Shown here piece by piece: positions 42,586 through 52,100 of a stretch of DNA of 64,000 nt. Source of the DNA: an uncultured Bacteroidales bacterium (lineage in GTDB: Bacteria; Bacteroidota; Bacteroidia; Bacteroidales; Paludibacteraceae); assembly GCA_900320865.1 (NCBI GenBank), contig ONTT01000007.1:1-64000 (forward strand), in the 5' to 3' direction. The position numbers and the translations under genes were made by a program. The notes below the pieces were generated by a model. That model saw only the letters and a list, made by a program, of their open reading frames with translations, was not told where the DNA came from and did no database searches. Within the stretch, counting starts at the first letter, position 1. Each line of letters starts with the position of its first letter.

Positions 42586-43462
42586 GAAATAGTTGCATCA
42601 GCTTTTTCACATAGTCTTCATCCGTCCGCATGCTGATATGGTTCATACCGGTCTTGGTGTAGATGGTGTCTAACGCAGCCTGCTGGTCGCGCCAAGCTTG
42701 CGCATAGGCGTTGCGAACGCTGCTAAGGCTCGTATCTACCCATACACGCGCACCGGTCTCCGGATCACGCACTTTGAGCAAACCCACATTCGGCATCTCC
42801 GCATCACGACGGTCGTATATCTGTATCGCGTTGAGGTCGTGCTTCCTGCTGGCAATAACAATAGGATCTACATGCCCCCTCCCTTGAGGGGAGGGATGGG
42901 GTGGGGTTATCATATCGCTTATCAAAAACGCCGTGCAGCGACGTTTCTGGGCGTTGGTAAGGAACTGCAGCGCCGCATTGATATCCGTACCCGTATGCTG
43001 CGGTTCGAAACTCAGCAACTCGCGGATGATATGCAGCACGTGCGATTTACCTTTCTTGGGCGGAATGAATTTCTCGATCTGGTCGGAGAAGAAGATCACA
43101 CCCACTTTATCGTTGTTCTCGATCGTGGAGAAAGCGAGTGTAGCAGCTACTTCGGCCATCGTGTCGCGTTTCATCTGGCTCACCGAACCGAAGTTACGGC
43201 TACCGCTGACATCGACGAGCAACATCACCGTTAACTCGCGCTCCTCTTCATAGACCTTGATGTAGGGTCGGTTCATTCGCGCCGTCACGTTCCAGTCGAT
43301 CGACCGTACGTCGTCGCCCGGTTGGTACTCACGCACCTCCGAGAACGCCATACCACGACCTTTGAACTGGCTGTGATATTCGCCTGCGAAGATATTCCGA
43401 CTCAACCCGTGGGTCTTGATCTCTATCTTCCTTACCTTTTGTAATAACTCTTCCGAAGTCAT
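42578..43462 (-). CDS. DUF58 domain protein of the Bat operon
   Basis: This 294-residue DUF58 protein has the signature YQPGDDVRSIDWNVTARM (about 46-63) followed by a degenerate VWA fold (VSGSRNF in place of the MIDAS). DUF58 proteins accompany MoxR AAA ATPases in nearly all bacteria with this operon type. The in-frame palindrome at 42874-42908 inserts TPPHPSPQGRGHVDP (about residues 186-200). It lies 373 bases downstream of moxR, an unusually wide gap for this pair. Confidence 0.88.
   Translation of the reverse strand: MTSEELLQKVRKIEIKTHGLSRNIFAGEYHSQFKGRGMAFSEVREYQPGDDVRSIDWNVTARMNRPYIKVYEEERELTVMLLVDVSGSRNFGSVSQMKRDTMAEVAATLAFSTIENNDKVGVIFFSDQIEKFIPPKKGKSHVLHIIRELLSFEPQHTGTDINAALQFLTNAQKRRCTAFLISDMITPPHPSPQGRGHVDPIVIASRKHDLNAIQIYDRRDAEMPNVGLLKVRDPETGARVWVDTSLSSVRNAYAQAWRDQQAALDTIYTKTGMNHISMRTDEDYVKKLMQLFHN
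42874..42908. repeat. G/C-rich palindromic mini-repeat inside the DUF58 gene
   Basis: The palindrome CCCTCCCTTGAGGGGAGGG is followed by ATGGGGTGGGG. It is almost identical to the batD copy. Confidence 0.9.
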
Positions 43463-43835
43463 TTCGTCTTTCTACTTTGAGCGGCTTTGCCGCGGTCTAT
43501 TCTGATTAGTAAATCGAAAATTACACAGTAATAATCGTATGAGCCTTTGGCAAATAAAGAAAATGCGGCTCTACAACTTAGGTTGCCCTAGGTCTTCCTA
43601 TACTCTCCCCTATAGGGGGAGCCGGAGGGGGCTTATTTTCTTTATTTTTGTAAGGGATGAAATCCCGTATTTTTGTAAGCAGTCATGTTGAGCCCTATCA
43701 AGGGTCTCAACGGCGGATTGGGTATTTAGGGGGCGCTGGAAGCTCGCTTACATATAGCTAATACGCTCAAGGCCGCGTAGGCCAAAATGACTGCGCATTT
43801 TCGATTTCTCTTTCTACTTTGAGCGAAGCGGTCTT
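43463..43835. repeat. Intergenic cluster of palindromes between moxR and the DUF58 gene
   Basis: No gene is visible in these 373 bases. They hold a string of hairpins. The first is a 42-base repeat (43466-43507) shared with 45945-45986. Next are CTCCCC/GGGGAG (43605-43621) and GGGAT/ATCCC (43654-43666), the latter flanked by two copies of TATTTTTGTAAG. Then come GTTGAGCCCT/AGGGTCTCAAC (43687-43711) and a partial third copy of the 42-base repeat (43807-43835). It divides the operon without an obvious terminator T-run. Confidence 0.75.
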
Positions 43836-44831
43836 TTACGGCACTTGTACTGCGTTCAATACCTCGGTGATGATGTCTTCCGTCGTGATATTATTGGCCT
43901 CTGCCTCGTAGGTGAGTCCGATACGGTGACGCAGCACGTCGTAACATACGGCACGTACATCTTCCGGCGTTACGTAGCCTCTCCTATGAATAAACGCATA
44001 TGCACGCGCTGCTTTCGCGAGGTTGATCGACGCACGCGGACTACCGCCGAAAGCAATCATCTGCTTCAGGTCCTTCAGACCGTACTCCTCCGGGTTACGG
44101 GTCGCAAAGACGATATCGACGATATATTTCTCGATCTTCTCGTCCAGGTACACTTCCTCTACGATCTTACGTGCCTTGATGATATCGGCTGTCGAGAGTA
44201 TCGGCAGCACGGTCTTCTTTTCCGAAGCGATGTTCTGACGAATGATCGCCTGCTCCTCCTCTTTCTTCGGATAGCCGATCACTACCTTCAGCATAAAACG
44301 GTCGGTCTGCGCCTCCGGAAGAGGGTAGGTACCTTCCTGCTCTATCGGGTTCTGCGTCGCCAAAACCAAGAACGGATCATCGAGTTTGAAGGTCTGCTCA
44401 CCGATCGTCACTTGACGCTCCTGCATCGCCTCGAGTAACGCACTCTGCACTTTCGCCGGAGCACGGTTGATCTCATCGGCTAACACAAAATTAGCGAAGA
44501 TAGGACCACGTTTGATCTTAAATTCTTCGCTCTTCTGACTGTAAATCTGCGTACCGATCACATCGGCAGGCAACAGATCCGGCGTAAACTGAATACGGCT
44601 GAAATTAGCCTTGATGAGATCGCTTAAGGTCTTGATGGCGAGGGTTTTTGCCAAACCCGGCACGCCTTCCAACAATATGTGCCCGTCGCTCAACAGACCA
44701 ATAAGCAAACTCTCTACAAGGTGCTTCTGACCAACAATCACTTGATTCATGCCTAACGTCAAGGCATCCACAAACGAACTCTCGCGCTCCACGCGCTCTT
44801 GCAGTTCGCGAATATCCACTGGATTTTGCAT
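43836..44831 (-). CDS. moxR: MoxR-family AAA+ ATPase
   Basis: This 331-residue AAA+ protein has Walker A GVPGLAKT (about 56-63), Walker B LADEINR (about 116-122), sensor 1 in LATQNP and the arginine finger region in EAQTDRF. The C-terminal lid (about 235-331) carries FGGSPRAS. MoxR proteins remodel or mature partner complexes and act with DUF58 and VWA proteins. It heads the Bat operon; a promoter matching the local class (TTG at 44900-44898, N20, TAGTTTTTG) lies 38 bases upstream. Confidence 0.93.
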   Translation of the reverse strand: MQNPVDIRELQERVERESSFVDALTLGMNQVIVGQKHLVESLLIGLLSDGHILLEGVPGLAKTLAIKTLSDLIKANFSRIQFTPDLLPADVIGTQIYSQKSEEFKIKRGPIFANFVLADEINRAPAKVQSALLEAMQERQVTIGEQTFKLDDPFLVLATQNPIEQEGTYPLPEAQTDRFMLKVVIGYPKKEEEQAIIRQNIASEKKTVLPILSTADIIKARKIVEEVYLDEKIEKYIVDIVFATRNPEEYGLKDLKQMIAFGGSPRASINLAKAARAYAFIHRRGYVTPEDVRAVCYDVLRHRIGLTYEAEANNITTEDIITEVLNAVQVP

Positions 44832-44868
44832 AGTATAATGTAATTATAATTTTCCGATTTCTTAGTTA

Positions 44869-44900
44869 CAAAAACTATGCCAAAACCATACTCTCCGCAA
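44869..44900 (-). promoter_or_regulatory. Candidate promoter of the moxR-Bat operon
   Basis: On the minus strand TTG (44900-44898) is followed by 20 bases and TAGTTTTTG (44877-44869), a near match to TAnnTTTG. It lies back to back with the divergent promoter at 44916. Confidence 0.55.
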
Positions 44901-44915
44901 AAATCTCAGCAAAAT

Positions 44916-44947
44916 TTGCATATCTCAAAAAAATTTCGTACCTTTGC
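44916..44947 (+). promoter_or_regulatory. Promoter of the unknown gene at 45131
   Basis: TTG (44916-44918, in TTTGCATATCTCAAAAAAA) is followed by 20 bases and TACCTTTGC (44939-44947). Confidence 0.75.
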
Positions 44948-44953
44948 ATCGGA

Positions 44954-45130
44954 TTTGGAAAATCTCCCTTCCGCGGACATCCTTCCCCCCCAAAAAGGAC
45001 GGGAATTGCCCCACCGGATAGGGCAAATAGGACCCATTAAATATGCGCGTCGGGAGCGTCTCATGGTCGTCCTAGACCATACATATTATAACATGCTTGT
45101 AATTCGCTGATATACAGATATATACACATA
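44954..45130 (+). promoter_or_regulatory. Long structured leader before the 45131 gene
   Basis: About 175 bases separate the promoter from the ATG, much longer than other leaders here (13-60). It contains hairpins TTGCCC/GGGCAA (45006-45026) and ATGGTC/GACCAT (45063-45080). It also has two tiny frames, ATG at 45042 (10 codons) and ATG at 45063 (15 codons). I do not match it to a known riboswitch. Confidence 0.4.
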
Positions 45131-45865
45131 ATGTCACGGCACTTGAAATCCATAGTAAAAAACCGTTTGAGTTGCATCATTTCGCGCTATATTCCGAACG
45201 CCGAAGTCTCCGCCTCCCACCGTCGCGGAGTTTGCTATTTGGAGTTCACGCTCGGCATTGACATGTATTATGGTATCATGAACTCCCGTAAGGAAGGCCG
45301 TCATTACAACAAACACATCATCGTCCGCCGTGCCCCCCGCTGGGGAGGCAAGCTCCATCAGCTCTACACCTACCATTTCCCAAAAACCTGGTCTGCGGCC
45401 TGCGTAGCGAACCGCGAACTCATCAAAACTGCCCAGAAAATTGCTCATGCACTCGAGCACGACTACTCCCTCGCTTCCCTCGAATGGCGAATTCGTTTCT
45501 TCCGCCATTACTTCCGTGTGTTCAAAGGCGGTGCCGCCCCCGAACCCGGCATGAAAGCCTATTCCCGTTTCTATCAATACACCTTCGTCGCTATCTACCG
45601 CGAACTCAAGGCTGCCCAACAACCCTCCACAGAGCCCTCCCTGACTTCCGCAGAGCCCTCCCTGACATCCGCAGAATCCTCCCAGTTCGCCGCTGAACAG
45701 CCCTCCCCGTCCTCCGCAGAACCCGCCACGCTTGCCAAAGACCTCTCTTTTGTCCCCATTGATAATACGGCCTTCTCGCGCTCCTTTGCTGCGAATGGAA
45801 TCCGCATTCCTTTTGCAAGCCAATCAAGGCTAATGAGCCGTGTAGTGTTCCTGCGGAACGTGTAG
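45131..45865 (+). CDS. Uncharacterised protein with low-complexity tail
   Basis: This 244-residue protein has a basic, aromatic-rich core (about 1-160) with RRAPRWGGKLHQLYTYHFPK and HALEHDYSLASLEWRIRFF. It also has a Ser/Pro/Glu tail (about 161-205, STEPSLTSAEPSLTSAESS) encoded by a 21-base tandem. The last residues (RVVFLRNV) and the stop codon are formed by the first units of the hairpin array at 45840. I do not recognise the family. The core looks conserved (good codon use, own promoter). The tail looks grown from repeats. Confidence 0.6.
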   Translation: MSRHLKSIVKNRLSCIISRYIPNAEVSASHRRGVCYLEFTLGIDMYYGIMNSRKEGRHYNKHIIVRRAPRWGGKLHQLYTYHFPKTWSAACVANRELIKTAQKIAHALEHDYSLASLEWRIRFFRHYFRVFKGGAAPEPGMKAYSRFYQYTFVAIYRELKAAQQPSTEPSLTSAEPSLTSAESSQFAAEQPSPSSAEPATLAKDLSFVPIDNTAFSRSFAANGIRIPFASQSRLMSRVVFLRNV

Positions 45866-45931
45866 AGTTGCTACGCAACGTGTAGTGTTCCTACGGAACA
45901 TGTAGAAGCGTCCTTCGGGGCGCTTTCTTTT
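45840..45931 (+). repeat. Array of 20-base hairpin units ending in a UUCG terminator
   Basis: Three 20-base units GTGTAG-(stem) follow each other, with stems GTTCC/GGAAC, GTTGC/GCAAC and GTTCC/GGAAC around three-base loops (TGC, TAC, TAC). The fourth unit is AAGCGTCC (45906-45913), loop TTCG, GGGCGCTT (45918-45925) and TCTTTT, a good intrinsic terminator. The paired arms change together between units. Confidence 0.85.
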
Positions 45932-45944
45932 GCTTTCTACTTTT

Positions 45945-45986
45945 GTCTTTCTACTTTGAGCAGCTTTGCTGCGGTCTATTCTGATT
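45945..45986. repeat. 42-base repeat, second copy
   Basis: It matches 43466-43507 except two bases, which are the two partners of one pair in its hairpin (GCAGC-ttt-GCTGC here, GCGGC-ttt-GCCGC there). Confidence 0.85.
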
Positions 45987-46042
45987 TCCCGCTTTTTCGC
46001 AAAAATCTTAAAATTTGTTCATTTTGCAAAGTCTGTTTAGCA

Positions 46043-46058
46043 ACACTCTTTTGAGTGT
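46043..46058. repeat. Small palindrome upstream of the giant gene
   Basis: ACACTC (46043-46048), loop TTTT and GAGTGT (46053-46058) lie 38 bases before the -33 element. It could be an operator or part of an upstream terminator. The rest of 45987-46095 shows no gene. Confidence 0.4.
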
Positions 46059-46095
46059 GGCTTAAAAATCGTACACTTTTTAGTAAGATTTGCTA

Positions 46096-46127
46096 TTGTG
46101 GGGTTGACAAAAAAGCTGTAATTTTGC
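46096..46127 (+). promoter_or_regulatory. Promoter of the giant surface-protein gene
   Basis: TTG (46096-46098) is followed by 20 bases and TAATTTTGC (46119-46127), about 64 bases before the ATG at 46191. Unlike most promoters here the segment after TTG is G-rich (TGGGGTTGACAAAAA), without the CATAT extension. Confidence 0.65.
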
Positions 46128-46190
46128 ACTCGATAAAAAATGGGCTATTTTTGGCTCCTAAATCGTAACAAATTTAATATAAATATTAAT

Positions 46191-49100
46191 ATGAGTAAAT
46201 TTTTACAACGAATTTTGGTCATTCTGACAGTAGTGATGCTGCCGATGACGATTTTTGCAGACGGTTACCAGTTGCCGGACCCGAGTTTCGAGGACTGGTC
46301 AGGTACTGCTTTTGATGGAAAAATCCAGCCGAAGTACTGGCATGCTTCGAACGTGGAGCAGTCGGCGCTGGGTATGTCGTTCAAGTTTAACTTCGCCATC
46401 CAGAGCGAGGGTCACACCGGTAAGTACTGTATCGTGGCTCAGGACCAGGTGGTCGGTGCCGCAGGTATTACGGAAACGAGTCCGAGTTACTACTCCTTAG
46501 GTTACGGATGGCAGTACTTGGAGGGTCTGAATACCGGTTCGGCTACGGCCGGTACGAAGGGCGGCTATGGCTTTACCCATCGTCCGGACTCTGTCTCGAT
46601 CTGGATCAAGCGTATTGGTAACAATGTGGACAAAGAGGATTTCCACGTGCTGTATTACGCATGGACGGAGACCGCCAAGGGTTCTTCGTATAAGAACAAA
46701 TCGGGATCTTGTACCTCGACGACCGTAGAAGATGAGGAGTCGGATATCCGTATCTTGCTGGACGGTAACGAGTGTAAGACGGACAAGGCCGGTGGTCAGG
46801 TATGCGAAGGTTGGTGGCGCGAGCGTAAGGCGTACGGCCAATGGACGAACCTGCGTATTCCTATCTATTACATCAACGACAACACGCCGAAGAAATGTAA
46901 CCTCATTCTCTCGGCTTCGAACTATCCTAACTTCCGCGCCAACGACGGTTTGTATGAAGGTAACTCCCTGTACGTGGATGATGTGGAGCTGATCTATTCG
47001 TCGAAGATCCAGACCCTGAAGGTCGGCGGTAAGGAATGGAAGGGTTTTGACCCGAACAGCACGGAGGTGCAGGTTTTCTCTGTTCCGGAAGGTACGACGA
47101 CAGTTCCGACGGTAGAGGCTTACCGTGGTGCCGGTTCGTTAACCAACCCGCGCGGAACAACCAAAGACTTCCCGGGACGTAAGTTGACGGGTAGCGAGAT
47201 CACTATCACCAACGGTACGGTAGGCGGTACGCCGACGACCATCGTGGTGAAGGCAGAGGACGGCTCGAGCACGACGACCTATAAGATCTTGTTCCAAGCC
47301 GCTAAGAGTAGCAACGCCAAGTTGGCGAATATCTATTATACCTACACGAATATTAACAACGAGCAGGTGCGTGCTGCCGTATCGAACTTCAGCCCGAGCA
47401 CATACAACTACAAGATCGAGTTGCCGTACGGTTCGAAGGGCGTTCCTACCGTAGAGGGTGAGAAACAAGAGGACGAGCAGACGATCGCATATTCGCAGGC
47501 TGCTTCCTTACAGGACAAAGCCACGATCACCGTGACGGCTGCGAACGGAACATCGAAGCAGGCGTATAACCTGACCTTCGAAATCGGTAAGTTGGCGGAT
47601 AACACGCTGAAGGACATCCAGGTAAACGGTAAGTCTGTTCCGGGCTTCACGCCTTCGCAGGCGGTATATAAAGTGTCGTTGCCGACCAGCACGACCACGA
47701 TGCCGACCGTAACGCCTGTCTCTGCGTATGCAGACGGCGAGCAGACCATCGTTCACAAGGCTCCGGCTACCATCGACGGCGGTACGTACACCCTGAGTGT
47801 CACCACGCCGGGTAACATCGTAGCAAAGGTTTATAAGCTGAACTTTAAGTTGGAGGCTTCGTCTTATAGCTACCTCAAAGACTTGAAAGTAGGCGATTAT
47901 ATCAAGAATTTCGACCCGCAGAACACAACCTATTATGTCAACCTGCCGCTGGGTACGACCGCTCTGCCGGCTATCACTTGGACAGTGGGCGATGAGTATC
48001 AGAAAGTAGTGAATTCGGATCTGGGCGCCGGAGTCGTTGACGGAACGGTACGTGTGACGGTTACGGCCGGCAACGGTGACCAGACGGTATATAAGATCGT
48101 CTTCTCGACGGAGAAATCCGAGCGCTCGACGTTGAAGGGTATTCAAATCGGCGGCGTAGAATTGGAGGGCTTCGATCCGGACGTGACGACCTATACCTAT
48201 GCGTTGCCTGTAGGAACGACCACGCTGCCGGAGATCACTCCGATCCCGGGCGATGAGTACCAGACGATCTCGGTGACGACCGCCGGCTTGAACGGTAAGA
48301 CCCGTATCACGGTTACGGCCGGCAACGGAACGACGACGATCTATCAGATTGCCTTCTCCGTAGCTACGTTTAGCGATAACACGCTGCAGGGTATCTACCT
48401 GGACGGCGTGCTGATCGACGGCTTCGAGGCAGAGAAAGATGAGTATTGGGTTAACCTGCCGCAAGGAACGACCGTTCGTCCGGCTGTAACGTATCAGTTG
48501 GTGAACGAGAACCTGCAGACGCCTTCGGTGCGTGACTTCAGCGGCCTGAACGGCGATTATAAGATTACCGTTCGTCCGCAGAGTGGCGCCAGCCGCACCT
48601 ATATCATCCACTTCAGCGTAGCTACCTCGAGCAACACCGACCTGTTGATGATCTACCTCAATGGGGTAGAGATCCCGGGCTTCCGTTCGGACTCGCTCGA
48701 TTATATCGACTCGCTGCCGGAGGGTATCACTACTATTCCGACTGTCACATACAAGAAAGCCGAGGAGTCGCAGCGTGTGCTGAGCGTGCTGGAGGGAAAG
48801 ACCCAGAAAATAACCGTAACGGCGGAGTCCGGTGCAAAGAAGGAATATACCGTTAAGTTTGTTCCGCGTGCTTCGGCGAATGCGTTCCTTAATATGATTT
48901 ACCTGGACGGCGTTGTACTGCCGGGCTTCAAGAAAGAAGTGCTGGAGTACAGCTATCCGATGACCGGCGAGACCTGTCCAGCTATCACGGTTGACAAGGC
49001 TCCGGGTCAGCAAGTCACCATCACCGCTCCGTTTGGTGCAGGCGACGCCATCATCAAGGTGCTGCCGGAAGACGGAAGCGGAAACACCTATACGATTCAT

Positions 49101-52100
49101 TTCGTAGCCAAAGCGGCTTCGTCGGCTCAGTTGGCGAACATTGCGCTGGACGGCGTGGGTATCCCGAACTTCAGTTCGGATTCGATGAACTACAAAGCGA
49201 CGTACGAGAAAGTATTCCCGACCGTAACCTACACCAAGAAAGATGCATCTCAGACGGTTCAGATCCTCTGGAAAGACAGCGTAGCATGGTTACATGTAGC
49301 TGATACACTGGGTAATAAGGCTGCGTATAGCATTACCTTCTCGCGTATCTACTCGGGAGACAATACCTTAGTGGCTATCTATGCGAATGGTACGATGATT
49401 GAAGGATTCAATCCGGCTAAGTTGAACTACAGCTATGAGTTGAATGCCGGTAGCGACTATCCGGAGATCACCTATAAGGCCAAAGAGGAGGCACAGGTGG
49501 TATTCTTCGGCAAAGACTCCGTAGGCCACTGGAGTATCGCGGTAGCCGCAGAGAACGGCAACATCGTGACCTACACCGTGGCTTATACCATCAAGCCGTA
49601 CACCGACATCACGCTCAAAGACCTGAAAGTAGAAGGCTATCCGTTCACGTATATCAAATCGTTGCTGACCTACGGTCCATTCAGCATCCCGGAAGGCGTA
49701 GAACTGCCGAAAGTGACAGCTGTACCGGAGGATGGTCAGTCGGTAATGATCTTCAACGAGAATGACTCTGTTCAGCGTATTATGGTGATGGCAGAGAACG
49801 GCCAGACCAACACCTATTCAGTAATATACACGCGCGTAAAGAGCAGCGAGGTTCATCTGGCGAACATCTTCATCGATGGTAAAGCCCTGGTTGGTTTTAA
49901 TCCCGATACGCTGAATTACACGGTGACCCTGCCGCGCGATGCGAAAGTAGTGCCGAATGTGAACCCGATTGCACAATTGAGCAACCAGACGGTAACGACC
50001 TATTTCAGCAAACCGAATGGCGTGACCGTGATTGAGGTAAAAGCACAGGACGGCACCACCGGTAAGTACACGATTGCTTTCCCGCTGGAGAAATCCGACA
50101 ACACCTTGCTCAAGAGCCTCATGATTGATGGCGAGACCAAGGACGTGAATGTTACCGAGTATTCGTTTAACGTACCGTTTGGTACGATCAACCCGTACGA
50201 CGTAGCATACGAATTAGACGAAGGCCAATTGGTTCATTATGTAGATGCTCCGCTCTCCGGCGTAACGAAGATCATCGTCACGAACGAGAAGGGCAACAAC
50301 AGCCGCACCTATAGCATCAGCTATACGGTAGGTGTTCCGCAAGGCGTGAACAAAGTGAAGAGCGTGAAGTACAGTTACATCACCGCTGCGGCTCAGACCG
50401 TCAATGGCGAGTTGGAACCGGTGAAAGGCGACAATGTGATTAACCTGCCGTTCGGCGCAAAGAGCTTCAACATCACCGAGGTGGAGAAGAACTTCCCCGA
50501 GCAGACCATTCAACTCTTCGACGGCGGTATCCGTCGTGGTGCGAAGATCATTGCAGTCGCAAACCGCAGCGGAGAGGACGATGTAGAATATACCATCACG
50601 CCGGTAATGCCGGAATTCGCTACGGAAGGTAAACTCCAGAGCCTCAAGTATTACACCAACGGCGAGTGGATCGATGTACCGCGTTTCCGTCCGGATGTAT
50701 ATAACTATATGATTAACGTTAAGAACCAGCCAAAGGCTGATTCTATCCAGGCAGTAGCTTACGGCGGTAAGACGGTTACTCATTCGGATATTAATGCACA
50801 GAAGAAGCAAATCACCTTTACCGTTGAAGGCGGCGAGACCTATAGCATTTGCTGGTTCTATGACGGCGATGAATGGCCGTTCACATACGAGCGCGTACAG
50901 ACGAAAATTGCACACTGGTATGAAGTAAGTACATTAGGTGGTATCTTTGGATCAGAAGCAAAAGACAAAGGTGCAGCGAGTGCTCCTACCGGATACAAAC
51001 CGAAGGGATGGCACGTTCCTGCTGACCTTCTGGCATATATCGACTATGATGCAACCGTATCGCACTTCACATACTATACCGGCCATGAGGTAACAGTGAA
51101 TGGCGAAAAAGAGTTAACGCTTTCTACCCTCCGTGGTGGTGCGTTGAACAGCTCCATGCCGGGTACGATGACCTTGGGCGGTATGAACTTGCCTGATGGT
51201 GTAAAACTGAATGGAAAGACGAAAGTGTCGTTTGAAAAGACCCTTAAAAACGCCGTTCAGTATCGTAACACGCCGGAGCAATTCGCATTTGATTACCAAC
51301 CGATCATGACAACGCGTATCAATACATGGAACGCGTGGGTATGTCTGGGTACGGCATCCGGTACTTCCTTGGTAAGCAAAGATATCTCCGGTTCGTATTC
51401 CAACTTAGGTAAATGGCAGACCAGTACGACGGCTCTGTCGTATACCGGTACGGTAGGCAAACTGAACATTATGCTTTGCGCAAGTGAGGCAAGCGGTAGT
51501 AGTTATAATATTTATAATGGTCCAGAATCGTATGCAGCTGACCTCCAGATCCGTAATATGCGCATGGTATTCAACTCCGCGTTGACCGGAGCGAAAGTGA
51601 ATGGCGCAGACGCCGAGTTGAGCGATAAGACATTCACGATTACCGTATCCGATGACTTCATCGGCATTCCGTCGCTCAAGTTCGCAAAGAAAGTAGAAGA
51701 CCAGACCCAAACAATCGAGTGGCTTAACAACGGTGAGTGGATTAACGGTCAATTGACAGCAAAGGTAGTGAACTACGGTGAGAACGCCAACGTTGAGGGC
51801 CGCGATAGTACGATCTATAACGTCATCCTCCAACGTACGCCGGTAACGTCTGTAGAGCACACGGCGGACTTCGGTTCCTATGCTACTACCGTCAAGGACG
51901 ACACCGTCTTTGTGAACCTGCCGTATGGTACGAAGTTCATTCCGGACCTCACCATCACCCCGGCAAGCATTCACCAATTGGTATCGATGACCAAGAAAGG
52001 TAATGCAGTTACCGTGAATGTGAAGGCCGAGGATGGCGCAGAGAAGACGACCGTATATGTCTTCCGCGAGACCAAAGAGAACGATGTTGAGTTCGAATCG

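Noticed and set aside
43540..43800. Possible small RNA gene in the moxR gap
   Set aside because: No promoter of the local class and no isolated terminator were found; described as a palindrome cluster.
45840..45931. Short palindromic units resembling a CRISPR array
   Set aside because: Units are 20 bases with no unique spacers; the pattern is a hairpin array with a terminator.
47508..49100. 530-residue minus-strand frame inside the giant gene
   Set aside because: An antisense shadow caused by codon bias in the repeats; no start region, promoter or recognisable domain. Similar antisense frames at 50214, 51405 and 53409 were rejected for the same reason.
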